Part shown: positions 23,014 through 32,720 of the stretch, piece after piece
How the letters are laid out: each line of letters opens with the position of its first letter
How positions within the stretch are numbered: the stretch's first letter is position 1
Assembly (NCBI GenBank): GCA_045576335.1
Contig: JAZNGH010000002.1
Coordinates: forward strand, 1-42,444
Length of the DNA stretch: 42,444 bases
Direction: 5' to 3'
From: Scatosoma sp045576335
GTDB taxonomy: Bacteria > Bacillota > Clostridia > Christensenellales > Borkfalkiaceae
Position numbers and translations under genes: made by a program
Notes under the pieces: generated by a model
Seen by the model: only the letters and a program-made list of their open reading frames with translations
What the model was told of the DNA's origin: nothing
Database searches by the model: none

Positions 23014-23694
23014 TCAAATCCCTCGTATTTCCTCGTAACAAATAGGAATTATCTTATTTTCATAAGGTAAAGCGGAAGCGTTAAGCTCGTCAAACATTCC
23101 GCAATGCAACGGTACTGCTTTTGCTTTTATCCTTTCGGCAAAGCGAGCCGCGTCGGCAAAATTCATATTATTACCCTTGCCGTTGACAGGCAAAAATATT
23201 GCTTCTATCTCTATCTCGGGTAAGCTTGCAAATACCTTTTCGCTATACAGCGTATCTCCCGTTACGTAGTAATTTTTGTCCTCTACCGCAATGATTACGC
23301 CTATCGCATATTCGTCCGAATGCTCCGCCTTTACCGCGCGAAAACAAGCATAAGCTTCCGTCCACGTCGTTCCCTCGTTGAACATTACGTAGTTGTTTTT
23401 GCTTCCGCCAAACGAACGCACCTCTTGCCAAGCCCCGTTCGGTGCAAGCACCGTTACTTGACTGTTTTCGCTTAAATAATGACACAGCGTTTCCTTATCC
23501 AAATGGTCGCCGTGATTGTGCGTTATCACGATAATATCGGGGTTAATCTCTAAAAAACGCTCGTCTACGGGTACTCTACGGTAATTTTGCGGTTGTGTTT
23601 TGGCTACGCTGTTCGACAGATACGGGTCTATTAAAATCTTTTTATCTTTTACCTCAAAAAGCAATCCCGCCTGCCCAAGATAAGTTATTTTCAT
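23014..23694 (-). CDS. Metallo-beta-lactamase-fold hydrolase, UlaG-like
   Basis: 226 residues. MBL metal motif THNHGDHLD (58-66), YVTGDTLYS with the bridging Asp, and PLHCGMFDE near the end. The size and simple fold fit the UlaG-like group, which includes L-ascorbate-6-phosphate lactonase and other sugar-lactone hydrolases. In this operon, beside a sugar-acid dehydratase and dehydrogenases, a lactonase role is plausible but unproved. ATG is 3 bp past the preceding SDR stop. Confidence 0.75.
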   Translation of the reverse strand: MKITYLGQAGLLFEVKDKKILIDPYLSNSVAKTQPQNYRRVPVDERFLEINPDIIVITHNHGDHLDKETLCHYLSENSQVTVLAPNGAWQEVRSFGGSKNNYVMFNEGTTWTEAYACFRAVKAEHSDEYAIGVIIAVEDKNYYVTGDTLYSEKVFASLPEIEIEAIFLPVNGKGNNMNFADAARFAERIKAKAVPLHCGMFDELNASALPYENKIIPICYEEIRGI

Positions 23695-23697
23695 CCT

Positions 23698-24480
23698 TTA
23701 CTCCTTTGGTATGATAGGATACAACTGAATACTATTCCCACCATCCACGACGAGCTCCGCACCCGTCGTATTTCTTGCCCCAACGGCAAAATACCATACC
23801 GCATCCGCAATATCTTCTCCTACGGCCACGTCTTGCAACGGAGTATAACGCGAAGGCACGTCTTTATAGAAATCGGGATTTGTTTCCCATCTGTCCGTCT
23901 TTATCATTCCGGGCAATACGGCGTTTACGCGGATATTGTATTTCCCCAAATCCAGCGCAAGTCCGCGCATCATCCCAAGCTGTCCGCCCTTGCTTGCTTC
24001 GTAGGCTATTCTATCGGGAATGGCACGGTACGCCGTGTTTGAGTTGATAAACACGACACTGCCCCCGCCGTTTTCTTTCATTCTTCGCGCCGCACGTTCT
24101 ACGAATGCGTAATTCCACGTCACGTTCGTGTTCACTACGCGCATAAAATCCGTTAAGGGATTTTCAAATATTTTCATTCCCAAGCCTTGGTCGGCGGCGT
24201 TCAACACTAAACATTCGATAAAGATTTTCTTTTTATCCAAATCAGCAAACAACGCATCAATCGCTTGCTCGTCAACCGTACGTTCGTCTATAAGCGAGTT
24301 TATCGAATATCCCTCAATGGCTACGTTTGGAAATTGCTCACGGTACGCTTTTTCCGCAAGCGCTACCTTGTCGGGATTTCGACCCGTAAATACAACGTTC
24401 CAGCCCTCGCTTGCAAACCTTTTCACGATGGCTACGCCCGTATTGACGCACGCGCCCGTTATTAAAACCGTTTTATTCAT
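23698..24480 (-). CDS. Short-chain dehydrogenase/reductase
   Basis: 260 residues from ATG 24480 with GAGGT 10 nt upstream. The nucleotide motif is TGACVNTG (8-15) and the active site FINSNTA...YEASKGG; NAA in LVLNAAD matches the NNAG position. The C-terminus ends VDGGNSIQLYP. The first glycine loop reads GACVNTG rather than GxxxGxG, as in some NADP-linked members. Sugar or sugar-acid oxidoreduction is likely from context. It overlaps no neighbour; 10-bp gap to the dehydratase. Confidence 0.85.
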   Translation of the reverse strand: MNKTVLITGACVNTGVAIVKRFASEGWNVVFTGRNPDKVALAEKAYREQFPNVAIEGYSINSLIDERTVDEQAIDALFADLDKKKIFIECLVLNAADQGLGMKIFENPLTDFMRVVNTNVTWNYAFVERAARRMKENGGGSVVFINSNTAYRAIPDRIAYEASKGGQLGMMRGLALDLGKYNIRVNAVLPGMIKTDRWETNPDFYKDVPSRYTPLQDVAVGEDIADAVWYFAVGARNTTGAELVVDGGNSIQLYPIIPKE

Positions 24481-24490
24481 GCTTCTTACC

Positions 24491-25651
24491 TCAAAAATAA
24501 AATTCCGTTTTGGGCGGTCGAATGTCCGTAAGCGCACCCGTATAATGCCGTAAATTATGCTCTACGTACGGGTGTTTTAAGCATTCCTCTTCGTTAAGCT
24601 CGATACCAAGACCCGCCTTATTCCCGATTTTTATTCTACCGTCTTTATATTCAAGATTTTCGTTCGTGATAAATTTACGGTAATCTACGTCTGAATACAT
24701 AATTTCCAAAACACAGAAATTAGGACAGCACGCCGCGATTTGTAACGTTGCCGCATTCGCAATGGGTCCGCTGGGATTGTGCGGCGCAAAGGGAATATAG
24801 TTCGCCTCGGCGATTGCTGCAAGCTTTTTAAGTTCCATTATCCCGCCCGCGTGCGAAATGTCGGGTTGGATATAATCCGCCGCGCGAAGCCTAAATAATT
24901 CATTGTAATCAAAGCGCGTATATAATCTTTCTCCCGCTGAAATTGCTACGGGGGATTTATCTCGCACCGCCTTTAACGCTTCCAAATTATTCGGCGGCAC
25001 GGGCTCTTCCAAAAACATAGGCTTGAATTGCGCGACCTCTTGCGCTATTTTAATACCCGTAGGCACGTCAAATCTGCCGTGCGCTTCGATAAGCAAATCC
25101 ACTTCCTTTCCAACTGCTTCCCTCACGGCAGCTATACAGCGCAAGGCTTTGTCTAATTCGGCGTTGGAAATTTGCAGATAATTCTTCCCAAACGGGTCCC
25201 ACTTCATTGCCGTAACACCCTTTTTGACCGCTTCTTTGGCTTTTGCGCCAAATTCTTCGGGCGTTTTTGCGCCTGCAAACCAACCGTTTATGTAAATCCT
25301 ACAATCCTCGTTGACTTTCCCGCCTAACAACTGATACACGGGTACGTTAAGCGATTTACCTAAAATATCCCAAAGTGCCATTTCTACGGCGGAAAGCGCG
25401 CTCATAAGCACCGCCCCGCCACGCCAGTATGCGTCGCGGTAGATATCGTGATAATGCTTTTCGATTTGGCGCGGGTCTTTTCCTACAAGATAGCTTTTGA
25501 TATGCTCAATTGCGCCCACGAGCGCTTTTTCTTTGTATTCGAGCGTGCCTTCTCCTACGCCCGTAATTCCCTCGTCCGTATACACTTTTACAAATACCCA
25601 GTTCGTCCTGAAACAATCCACTACAAACGTTTTTATATCCGTTATTTTCAT
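24491..25651 (-). CDS. Enolase-superfamily sugar-acid dehydratase (mandelate racemase/galactonate dehydratase-like)
   Basis: 386 residues. Capping domain, then the barrel with metal ligands in LLIEAHGRFD, FLEEPVPP and ISAGERLYTR, and the catalytic His in FAPHNPSGP. This ligand/His pattern is that of the dehydratases acting on aldonic acids (galactonate, rhamnonate, arabinonate and relatives), giving 2-keto-3-deoxy acids. The substrate is not decidable here. Its ATG overlaps the esterase stop (ATGA). With the SDRs and the aldolase at 7782-8558 it could form an oxidative sugar route. Confidence 0.85.
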   Translation of the reverse strand: MKITDIKTFVVDCFRTNWVFVKVYTDEGITGVGEGTLEYKEKALVGAIEHIKSYLVGKDPRQIEKHYHDIYRDAYWRGGAVLMSALSAVEMALWDILGKSLNVPVYQLLGGKVNEDCRIYINGWFAGAKTPEEFGAKAKEAVKKGVTAMKWDPFGKNYLQISNAELDKALRCIAAVREAVGKEVDLLIEAHGRFDVPTGIKIAQEVAQFKPMFLEEPVPPNNLEALKAVRDKSPVAISAGERLYTRFDYNELFRLRAADYIQPDISHAGGIMELKKLAAIAEANYIPFAPHNPSGPIANAATLQIAACCPNFCVLEIMYSDVDYRKFITNENLEYKDGRIKIGNKAGLGIELNEEECLKHPYVEHNLRHYTGALTDIRPPKTEFYF

Positions 25652-26289
25652 ACGCTCTCCTTTCTATGTAATAACAACCATTCGTACGTATTTGCATCGG
25701 TAAAGGTCACCGTCCATACGTCGTGCGCTAATTCTTGGTGAATAACAAGCTCCACTTTTCCACCGATTGCATTGATACGTTCTGCCATAATCTCACTTTC
25801 ACGAGGCAATACCGTTCTATCCAACGCGCCGTGTACCAAACGAATAGGTATATCCACGTACTCGAAATTCGCCCAATATTGACCTCCACCACAGCAAATG
25901 ATTGCCGCTGCAAAAAGCTGCTTTTTCGCCATTAAAGCAAGCCACGCCGTATAGCCGCCCATGCTGCTACCCGTGAGATACAAGCGGGATTTATCGCAAA
26001 ACTCCGCGTTATACACGTATTCAATAAACGCACAAAGTGTTTCAAATTGCAATATCCAGCTCGTTTTATTACAATGCGGCGCAATCAATATAAAAGGCTC
26101 TTCGTTGGGTATACGCTCACGTTGCAAGGGACAGCTACCCTTTAACCTTTGCAAATCTCCGTTGACAAACCCGTAGCCGTGTAAATATAAAATGACGGGG
26201 TAACGCTTATTCGGTGCATACTCTCGCGGATAATCGATTGCATACTCTATACGTTTACCTTGATATTCAAATACTCTGTCTTGGTACAT
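25648..26289 (-). CDS. Alpha/beta-hydrolase esterase
   Basis: 213 residues, cytoplasmic (no signal peptide). The fold runs from YPVILYLHGYG through the nucleophile elbow GSSMGG (107-112, Ser109) to Asp157 (HGALD) and His189 (ELAHDVW), a full catalytic triad. The size fits the phospholipase/carboxylesterase and dienelactone-hydrolase-like group. Removing acetyl, feruloyl or similar esters from imported sugars would fit the operon. The start is 1 bp from the GH28-like stop. Confidence 0.85.
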   Translation of the reverse strand: MYQDRVFEYQGKRIEYAIDYPREYAPNKRYPVILYLHGYGFVNGDLQRLKGSCPLQRERIPNEEPFILIAPHCNKTSWILQFETLCAFIEYVYNAEFCDKSRLYLTGSSMGGYTAWLALMAKKQLFAAAIICCGGGQYWANFEYVDIPIRLVHGALDRTVLPRESEIMAERINAIGGKVELVIHQELAHDVWTVTFTDANTYEWLLLHRKESV

Positions 26290-26290
26290 T

Positions 26291-27529
26291 TTAACTTTCC
26301 TTGGTCGTAAACGACACTCCTTCCAACTGCAAATTACGAACGTAACGAATCACGGGTTCGCGGAAAATGCCGCATATCGCGCCGTGCGCCTCAATGTTGG
26401 GTATTTCGCTTCCGTCCGTGACAACGAATTCACAATTATGCATTCGGATATTCTCCAAAGCGTTTCCTTCTCTCCCTTGGAACATAAAAAACGACGCGCC
26501 GTTGGCAAAGATATTTGAAAAATTCAAATTACGAACCGCGTTAATATTTACGTGCTCCTTCACTCCAAGCTCCACACGTATAGGCGCACCGCAAATTCCT
26601 TGCATTACGATATTATCAAAGCTTAAATTTTCCACGAGCGTCGCCTCTCGCCCCACGTCCGTATCACCTTTGTCACGGTTTACCCAGTCGGGGATTAAAC
26701 AGCTTATCCCCACGGACGTATCCGTCATAACGAGGTTGGAAAATACACAATTACGGATTACGCCGTCATTTATCCAGCCGATACGAATTCCCGCCGAATA
26801 GCTCGTCAGATTACAATTCGTTACACAGACCCGTTCGCAAACCTTGTTTTCCTTCAAGGATACGCTGTTCGCTCGAACGATAATACAATCGTCGCCGCAA
26901 ACGATATTACAGTTAGATACGGTCACGTTGCGGCTACAATTGATATGAATACCGTCGTTATTCGGATAATCTACGTTTGCGGTAATCGTTACTTTATCAA
27001 AATGCACGAAATCGCAATCGTGCACCCAACACGTCCAGCCCGCGGGTAAATTCTCTATCGTGATATTTTCCACCAGCACGTTTTTACAACCCGCAAAGAA
27101 AATCGCGCGTGGCGGAGTAGGCTTTTGAATACGACGATATTTCCAGCCCTTTTCTCCAAAATAATATACGAAATTCTCACCGTTGCAATCAATTTTTCCT
27201 TGCCCGCAAATGGATACGTTTTTACATTCGTCCGCCAAGATTATCGCCGTATTTTGCTTGCGCGGCAGCCACTCGCTATCCACGTGCTTCATCTCTTCGC
27301 GTTCGGGATAATCTTCACAATTCGGCGAACCGAGCAATACGGCGTTCGCCGCTATATACAATTCTACGTTATCCCCTAACGATATGCTCCCGCAAAGGAA
27401 AGTCCCGCCTTCAATCAAGACTCTGCCGCCGCCTTTCTTTACGCAATCGTTGACGGCGTTTTGTATCGCCGACGTATTCGACGTTTTTCCATCTGCTACC
27501 GCTCCATAATCTCTAATGTCAAAAACCAT
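26291..27529 (-). CDS. GH28-like right-handed beta-helix protein
   Basis: 412 residues without a signal peptide. It starts with the pectin-lyase-fold opener DIRDYGAVADGKTSNTSAIQ, then many beta-helix rungs. GH28 active-site pieces NNDG (190-193) and GDD (212-214) are present, but the HG step reads SAG (245-247) and no RIK follows. It may thus be a galacturonidase/rhamnogalacturonidase-type variant or have another activity. Cytoplasmic placement suggests action on oligosaccharides rather than polymer. 10 bp from the GH94-type gene. Confidence 0.8.
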   Translation of the reverse strand: MVFDIRDYGAVADGKTSNTSAIQNAVNDCVKKGGGRVLIEGGTFLCGSISLGDNVELYIAANAVLLGSPNCEDYPEREEMKHVDSEWLPRKQNTAIILADECKNVSICGQGKIDCNGENFVYYFGEKGWKYRRIQKPTPPRAIFFAGCKNVLVENITIENLPAGWTCWVHDCDFVHFDKVTITANVDYPNNDGIHINCSRNVTVSNCNIVCGDDCIIVRANSVSLKENKVCERVCVTNCNLTSYSAGIRIGWINDGVIRNCVFSNLVMTDTSVGISCLIPDWVNRDKGDTDVGREATLVENLSFDNIVMQGICGAPIRVELGVKEHVNINAVRNLNFSNIFANGASFFMFQGREGNALENIRMHNCEFVVTDGSEIPNIEAHGAICGIFREPVIRYVRNLQLEGVSFTTKES

Positions 27530-27539
27530 ATTTCACCTC

Positions 27540-30050
27540 TTAATCTAATACGTGGACGACAATTTTTTGTCCGCGCAATTCGTCATTTTCAAAACGTACG
27601 TTATCTACGGGATCGTCGTTTACGAGGTATCGTCTTTTTCCATTCTTTTTCTCGTACATAACGGCTATTTCCGCTCCTTTCAATTTTAAGGAAATGGACG
27701 CATACTTAAACGGTAAAAAGCTTGCAGGCGTTATGCTAACGCCGTTCAAATCTGCCTTAATCCCGAACACGTACCACGTCAACACCTTCAAAAGTACGCA
27801 ACCGCTGCCCGTAAACCAATCGCTCATGGATTCCCCGTCAAAGCCACGTTCTTCATTGTAAACGTAAGAATTTGGCATAACGAAAGGCGTCGTAGATATC
27901 CGTGCGTGCGTAGGCGGTAAAATTTTCAATAACTGCTCCCAAGCACGTTTCGGTTCATTCATCTCAAATAGCGACCAGATAGCAAAGAGCGTAGCGTGAA
28001 TATATACGGCACCGTTTTCCGCCGTACCTTTGGGCAAACGGATAAGTCTTCCAACCTTGTCATTATCCATTCCAAAATGCGGTTCAAACGTCTTTATGCC
28101 GTATTTTGAATCCAGCCTATCGTATACGGATAAAATATCCTCTTTCCACGTTTCATCCCATTTCAAAGCCCCGCAAAGCACCCAGAAGGCGTGGGAAGTC
28201 AAGCTGTCGCGCTCGTAACCGTCAACGTCGCCAAAGCTTGCCACCTTATGTTCTATTTTATCGCCCCAACCGTGAACAATCTTGCGTTTGCCCGCCCCGT
28301 TTTTCACGATTGCGTGTTTTTGTAAGCCCTGACGGATTTTTTCACGGATAGCTTCGTAACGCTCCACGTTTTCCGTCTTACCCACGTAGCGTAAAATCTT
28401 ACAAATTTCATCTAAATTTTTATAAAATTGTAAAGTTGCCATTACGGATACGCCGCTACCGTATTCTTTATCTTTGTCCTCCGTTTTCCCAAGTCCATCC
28501 AAAGAATCGTTCCAGTCCCCGTAAAGCGCATGCAAACAGCCCGTTTCTTCGTCAAGGTTAGCAATCAAAAATTCACAAATACGAAGCAAATGGCAAAGCA
28601 CGCTATCCCGTTCCTGACTAAAATCTATGCCGATTGCATGAAACGGAAATTTATAATACCCACATTCTTCATCTAAAATAGAAAAATCACCCGTGTAACA
28701 CAAATACGTATATACGGTAGAAATAATCCAAACGCCTTGATCTATATACGGACGCATATCCATAGCAGGCAACGTCGTAGATGATGCAGGATAAGAGTAT
28801 TGGCGCGGCGGTCTACCATTATCTCCTATATAATTTAATGCCTCCACTATTTTTTCACGACAATATTCGGGAATCCACATTAACGCCGCTTCCAGCTGTT
28901 GAAAAATATCACGGATACCTATGAACGGCCCTGCATAATTTTTGGCTCGCGCGCAAAACTCTGTTTGTCTATATACATTTTTCAAAAAGAAATTAAAGGA
29001 CGTATCTCGCAAATCCGTTCCATCAAAATCGAGCAGGGTGATATCGGGAATATTTTTGCCGACCTCGCTTTTATTTCCCTCGTATAACAGCCAGTCGATA
29101 TCTGCCGTATTCATTCGTTCTTTTGCCAAACGTTCACACGCGTTTTCGTCGTTAGACACGCAAAGAGTATAGCTTACGGCATATTGCTCGCCTTTTTTTA
29201 ATACGAGTGGAATAATATCCCCTTCAATAGCCGTATCCACAAATTCCGTATACGCTTGTTCCTTTTCAAATTTTCCTTTGCGTAATGATGTAGAAGCGTA
29301 CAGCTGATTGTGCATACCACCGTTAAAATCCGTCTTTGAGGTAGTGGAATATACCGTCACGTCTTTCGCATCACGGGCTATATAGGCATAATGCAGCAAA
29401 CACGTTAAGCGGTCTATACATTCTGTTACCCCAACGGCAAAGCCGTCCTCCGTCTTTTTTGAGCGGCGATACCATTTCGTTTCAATCCACTCGTAATTCA
29501 TATGCAAAAGCATACAATTGAAATAAGCGGAAATATAAGTTGACAAGTCCTCTTCCGTTTCGTTTATAATGGCAACGGTAAAGCGTATATTCTTTTTATC
29601 GTCTACGAACGCACGGACGCACGCCGTAAAAAGCGGCGTTTCGGTAAAATAGTAACAAGCCTCGGGCGTAAAGACGGTGTAGCGTTTTACGTCGTTTTCT
29701 ATCGGTTGTCTTGCAAGTCCCGTCAAAGAAACGGGAAAATACTCTTCCCCTGCTTTAATACCCGCAAAAAAGCATAAATTCGGCTCTTTGCCCTCGCAAA
29801 AATCCAAAATGACGTTAAACGTACTTTCTTCAATTTTGAAATTCCCCGAAGAATACGCCCAAAGCGTCAGTCCGTCACGAGAATACGGGTATCTCCCGTC
29901 GCCAAAATCACGTTTATAGCAAAGAATTTCGTCTTGACTTAAAAAATAACACCCGCTCGGCATTTGATTTTGCCGTTTAGCCTCTTCGTTATTTTCCAAG
30001 GCTTTTACCTTGGCTTTTAACTCTTTTGCTTTACTAAATATGGTTTTCAT
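27540..30050 (-). CDS. GH94-type glycoside phosphorylase
   Basis: 836 residues. N-terminal beta-sandwich (about 30-300), linker helices, (alpha/alpha)6 catalytic domain (about 345-760) with GDWNDSLDGLG (511-521) carrying the general-acid Asp of GH94, and the late motif SDWFTGSGCVLLKVL. Such enzymes split beta-linked disaccharides with phosphate, giving a sugar 1-phosphate and saving ATP; the substrate is unknown. ATG 30050 with AGGA 8 nt upstream lies inside the end of the preceding gene (17-bp overlap). Confidence 0.85.
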   Translation of the reverse strand: MKTIFSKAKELKAKVKALENNEEAKRQNQMPSGCYFLSQDEILCYKRDFGDGRYPYSRDGLTLWAYSSGNFKIEESTFNVILDFCEGKEPNLCFFAGIKAGEEYFPVSLTGLARQPIENDVKRYTVFTPEACYYFTETPLFTACVRAFVDDKKNIRFTVAIINETEEDLSTYISAYFNCMLLHMNYEWIETKWYRRSKKTEDGFAVGVTECIDRLTCLLHYAYIARDAKDVTVYSTTSKTDFNGGMHNQLYASTSLRKGKFEKEQAYTEFVDTAIEGDIIPLVLKKGEQYAVSYTLCVSNDENACERLAKERMNTADIDWLLYEGNKSEVGKNIPDITLLDFDGTDLRDTSFNFFLKNVYRQTEFCARAKNYAGPFIGIRDIFQQLEAALMWIPEYCREKIVEALNYIGDNGRPPRQYSYPASSTTLPAMDMRPYIDQGVWIISTVYTYLCYTGDFSILDEECGYYKFPFHAIGIDFSQERDSVLCHLLRICEFLIANLDEETGCLHALYGDWNDSLDGLGKTEDKDKEYGSGVSVMATLQFYKNLDEICKILRYVGKTENVERYEAIREKIRQGLQKHAIVKNGAGKRKIVHGWGDKIEHKVASFGDVDGYERDSLTSHAFWVLCGALKWDETWKEDILSVYDRLDSKYGIKTFEPHFGMDNDKVGRLIRLPKGTAENGAVYIHATLFAIWSLFEMNEPKRAWEQLLKILPPTHARISTTPFVMPNSYVYNEERGFDGESMSDWFTGSGCVLLKVLTWYVFGIKADLNGVSITPASFLPFKYASISLKLKGAEIAVMYEKKNGKRRYLVNDDPVDNVRFENDELRGQKIVVHVLD

Positions 30051-31737
30051 CTTTTTTATCCTTCTTAAACAACAAACTGATTCCTTTTTTTAACATTGTA
30101 GGAAAAACGTATTCTATTCCCGTAAATTCGTCCTTAAAACGGGTTTGACCGTTTATCTCAAACGTATATTCACCCTCCTCGGCTGTATGTAAAAATACAT
30201 AGCTATCCGATTCGTAAACCACGCCGCGCCTATTGATACAAGGCACGATTCCCATTTCTTGATACAATGTTTTCAACGCTTCCACACTCATATCCATATT
30301 CGTTTCGTCTATGACGATTATAGGTGTTTTTGCGTTTTTCGCTCTATCGATACAAGCGTGGATTTCTGCGGTATGAGCAGTCACGAGCAGTACGAGCGCA
30401 TTATACCGATGACGCACCGCCTCAAAATCGGATAACAGGTAAATATCGTACGGTACGCCCGTTAAACCGAGCGTGTGACGAAAATCCCGTCCCACGATTA
30501 ACCGTTTATCCCCGTCCTGCAACGCCGCATAAGCTTTTTCGTCGATAAACGCGGCAACGCGTGCATTACTCGTTTTTGGCTGATATAACGCCTCTACGGC
30601 AATCTCGCGAGCTCGCTTCATTACGGATAAATAATCCTCATCCGCATACCAACCTCCCCACATATCGAACCACCACATAGCATGACCGTGGGTGAGTGCA
30701 CGTGAAAATAGCAATTTAAGAATTTCCAAAGTGTCTTGCTTTTCCGTCGGTTGCCAAATCCACGTATTATAAGCAGGTAAATTGTTAGGCGGCAAAGTCA
30801 AATGCGTACGTTGATCGCATTCTGCAAAATATAATTTGCCGTGCAATTTCAAAGAATCCAGCGGCAACATATTCACGTGGTCGCGCCCCGTCGAACGGTA
30901 ATGTGCGTAAGAAACGGGAGAACATATAAAATCGATATTTTTATTCGATAATACTTTATATAAAGCGTGATGGCAACTCGTTCTGGACGGACATTCAAGC
31001 GTATATCCGTAAAAAACGCCTACGAGCAGCCTATTTTGTATAAACTCTTTTATGGTTGCGGCAAATTCACACAAACGATTTGCCACCGTTTCGGAAAGAT
31101 ACGTATAATACGCTTCTTCATTTTTCTTTGATTGAGTAGCCAAACGATAGCTTTCAAATCCCTCGCGAGAGCGCTTGCCGATAGAGCCTTTCAAATCGAA
31201 AGAGAACCATTCTTCCGTATTACCTCCGGCTATTTGATAGCCTATAACGTGCTCCTTATAGGCTGACCGTTCTATATACGCAATAAAATCACACAACAAC
31301 CTTTTTACTTCATTCGCCCATATATCGGACGAAAAGCACGCGCGTTTATGCGAGGTAAAGCCGAAATCGCACGTTTCATCAGGATTTTGTTCTTCCCAAC
31401 GCTTCGGCAAGGAAACGTTTACGCGAGGAAAAATATAGGCGTTAGGACAAGCCGTTATTATCCTCTCAAACGCATCATCGATAAGCGCGTAATTTGGCGT
31501 GCCTCCGTCGTATATCTCGTCGTAAATCCCCTTTGAAATAGGCGGACTTTGCGTTGCCTCGTTGATTGTTTGAGAAGAAAACGACAATGAAACGGAAAAT
31601 AAATCGTAACCGATTTTTTGAAAATCGCCATATCTACCGCGATGGGTATAATACGTCATATACGCCGTTTGGGGAATCGCCTCGCCGTTTACGGTAAGAG
31701 AAGGCACGCCGCCGATTGTTTGTAATTGAGCTATCAT
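30034..31737 (-). CDS. Clan GH-A glycoside hydrolase, GH42/GH35-like
   Basis: 567 residues, no signal peptide. TIM-barrel start (SLTVNGEAIPQTAYMTYY), candidate acid/base in GYQIAGGNTEEW (Glu175 or Glu176), candidate nucleophile in LYFAECDQ (Glu306), then a GATase-like trimer domain (about 395-500) as in GH42 beta-galactosidases. No exact family can be assigned. It ends in TAG at 30034-30036 followed at once by in-frame TAA. Confidence 0.75.
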   Translation of the reverse strand: MIAQLQTIGGVPSLTVNGEAIPQTAYMTYYTHRGRYGDFQKIGYDLFSVSLSFSSQTINEATQSPPISKGIYDEIYDGGTPNYALIDDAFERIITACPNAYIFPRVNVSLPKRWEEQNPDETCDFGFTSHKRACFSSDIWANEVKRLLCDFIAYIERSAYKEHVIGYQIAGGNTEEWFSFDLKGSIGKRSREGFESYRLATQSKKNEEAYYTYLSETVANRLCEFAATIKEFIQNRLLVGVFYGYTLECPSRTSCHHALYKVLSNKNIDFICSPVSYAHYRSTGRDHVNMLPLDSLKLHGKLYFAECDQRTHLTLPPNNLPAYNTWIWQPTEKQDTLEILKLLFSRALTHGHAMWWFDMWGGWYADEDYLSVMKRAREIAVEALYQPKTSNARVAAFIDEKAYAALQDGDKRLIVGRDFRHTLGLTGVPYDIYLLSDFEAVRHRYNALVLLVTAHTAEIHACIDRAKNAKTPIIVIDETNMDMSVEALKTLYQEMGIVPCINRRGVVYESDSYVFLHTAEEGEYTFEINGQTRFKDEFTGIEYVFPTMLKKGISLLFKKDKKDENHI

Positions 31738-31739
31738 TT

Positions 31740-32720
31740 TTATTTTACCTTCAATACAATTTTCCCTACGTGTTCGCCGCGCCGCATAATAGCGTGCGCT
31801 TCCTCCGCTTCATCAAGAGGAATTACTTTATATATCGTAGGTACGATTTCCCGTCGAGAAACCTTTTCCCAAATATTTTCCGTTAATTCCCTTAAAATAC
31901 GCTCTTTCATTTCTACCGAACGGCTACGAAGCGTACTACCGATTAACTTAATGCCTTTCATATACATTGTACGCATATTGATAGGCGATACGTCGCCCGC
32001 CAAGGTCGCGATAATAATCCATCTACACCCACGCGCCACGTAAGGTAAGCACTCGCCCATATTCGTGCCGCCCAAGCAATCGATTGCAATATCCACGGGC
32101 GCACCGCTTTTCTCCTCTCTTTCTAAAACCTCGGATATACTTTCTTTCTCCAAATCCACGATTACGTCCGCGCCCAAGCTTTTAATCGCGTCTTTCTTTT
32201 TTGCGTTACGCAAGGTGGTAATTACTCTTAATCCAAATAATTTTGCCAAAGGTATGATGACGCTCGCCAAGCCACTCGCGCCTGCGTGCATCAAGAGAGT
32301 ATCGCCTGCCTTTGCACCGCCTTCGATAAATAAATCCAAATACGCCGTCGCAAAGGCTTCGGGTAAGGCAGCTGCCTCCGCCATTGATAACCCCAAAGGC
32401 ATAGGCGCAACCATTCCGACGGGCACGGAAACGTACTCCGCGTATCCGCCTCCCGCTAACAACGCGCACACCTTATCGCCAACGGAAATCCCGCTTTTGG
32501 CTTGCGCTTGCTCCGTTATTTCCTTAACGACACCCGCAACCTCCAAGCCGCACCATTCAGGCGCGCCGACTGGCGGCGGATAATTGCCCTCAACCTGTAA
32601 TAAATCGGCACGGTTCACCCCCGCCGCATAAACCTCTATCAATACCTCGTCCCCTTTTAATACGGGTTTTGGTACTTCTTGGGCAATCAAGCGTTTATCT
32701 TTTATGACAATTGCTTTCAT
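31740..32720 (-). CDS. Zinc-free quinone oxidoreductase-type MDR enzyme
   Basis: 326 residues from ATG 32720, which overlaps the preceding stop (ATGA); the frame runs on to 32816 but into the upstream gene. GroES-like start with AAGVNRADLLQVEGNYPPP, WCGLEVAG, and Rossmann segment LLMHAGASGLASVIIPLAK. It lacks the Cys/His ligands of zinc alcohol dehydrogenases and matches the PIG3/QOR group, NADPH-dependent reduction of quinones or enones. Why it sits in a glycan operon is unclear. Confidence 0.88.
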   Translation of the reverse strand: MKAIVIKDKRLIAQEVPKPVLKGDEVLIEVYAAGVNRADLLQVEGNYPPPVGAPEWCGLEVAGVVKEITEQAQAKSGISVGDKVCALLAGGGYAEYVSVPVGMVAPMPLGLSMAEAAALPEAFATAYLDLFIEGGAKAGDTLLMHAGASGLASVIIPLAKLFGLRVITTLRNAKKKDAIKSLGADVIVDLEKESISEVLEREEKSGAPVDIAIDCLGGTNMGECLPYVARGCRWIIIATLAGDVSPINMRTMYMKGIKLIGSTLRSRSVEMKERILRELTENIWEKVSRREIVPTIYKVIPLDEAEEAHAIMRRGEHVGKIVLKVK

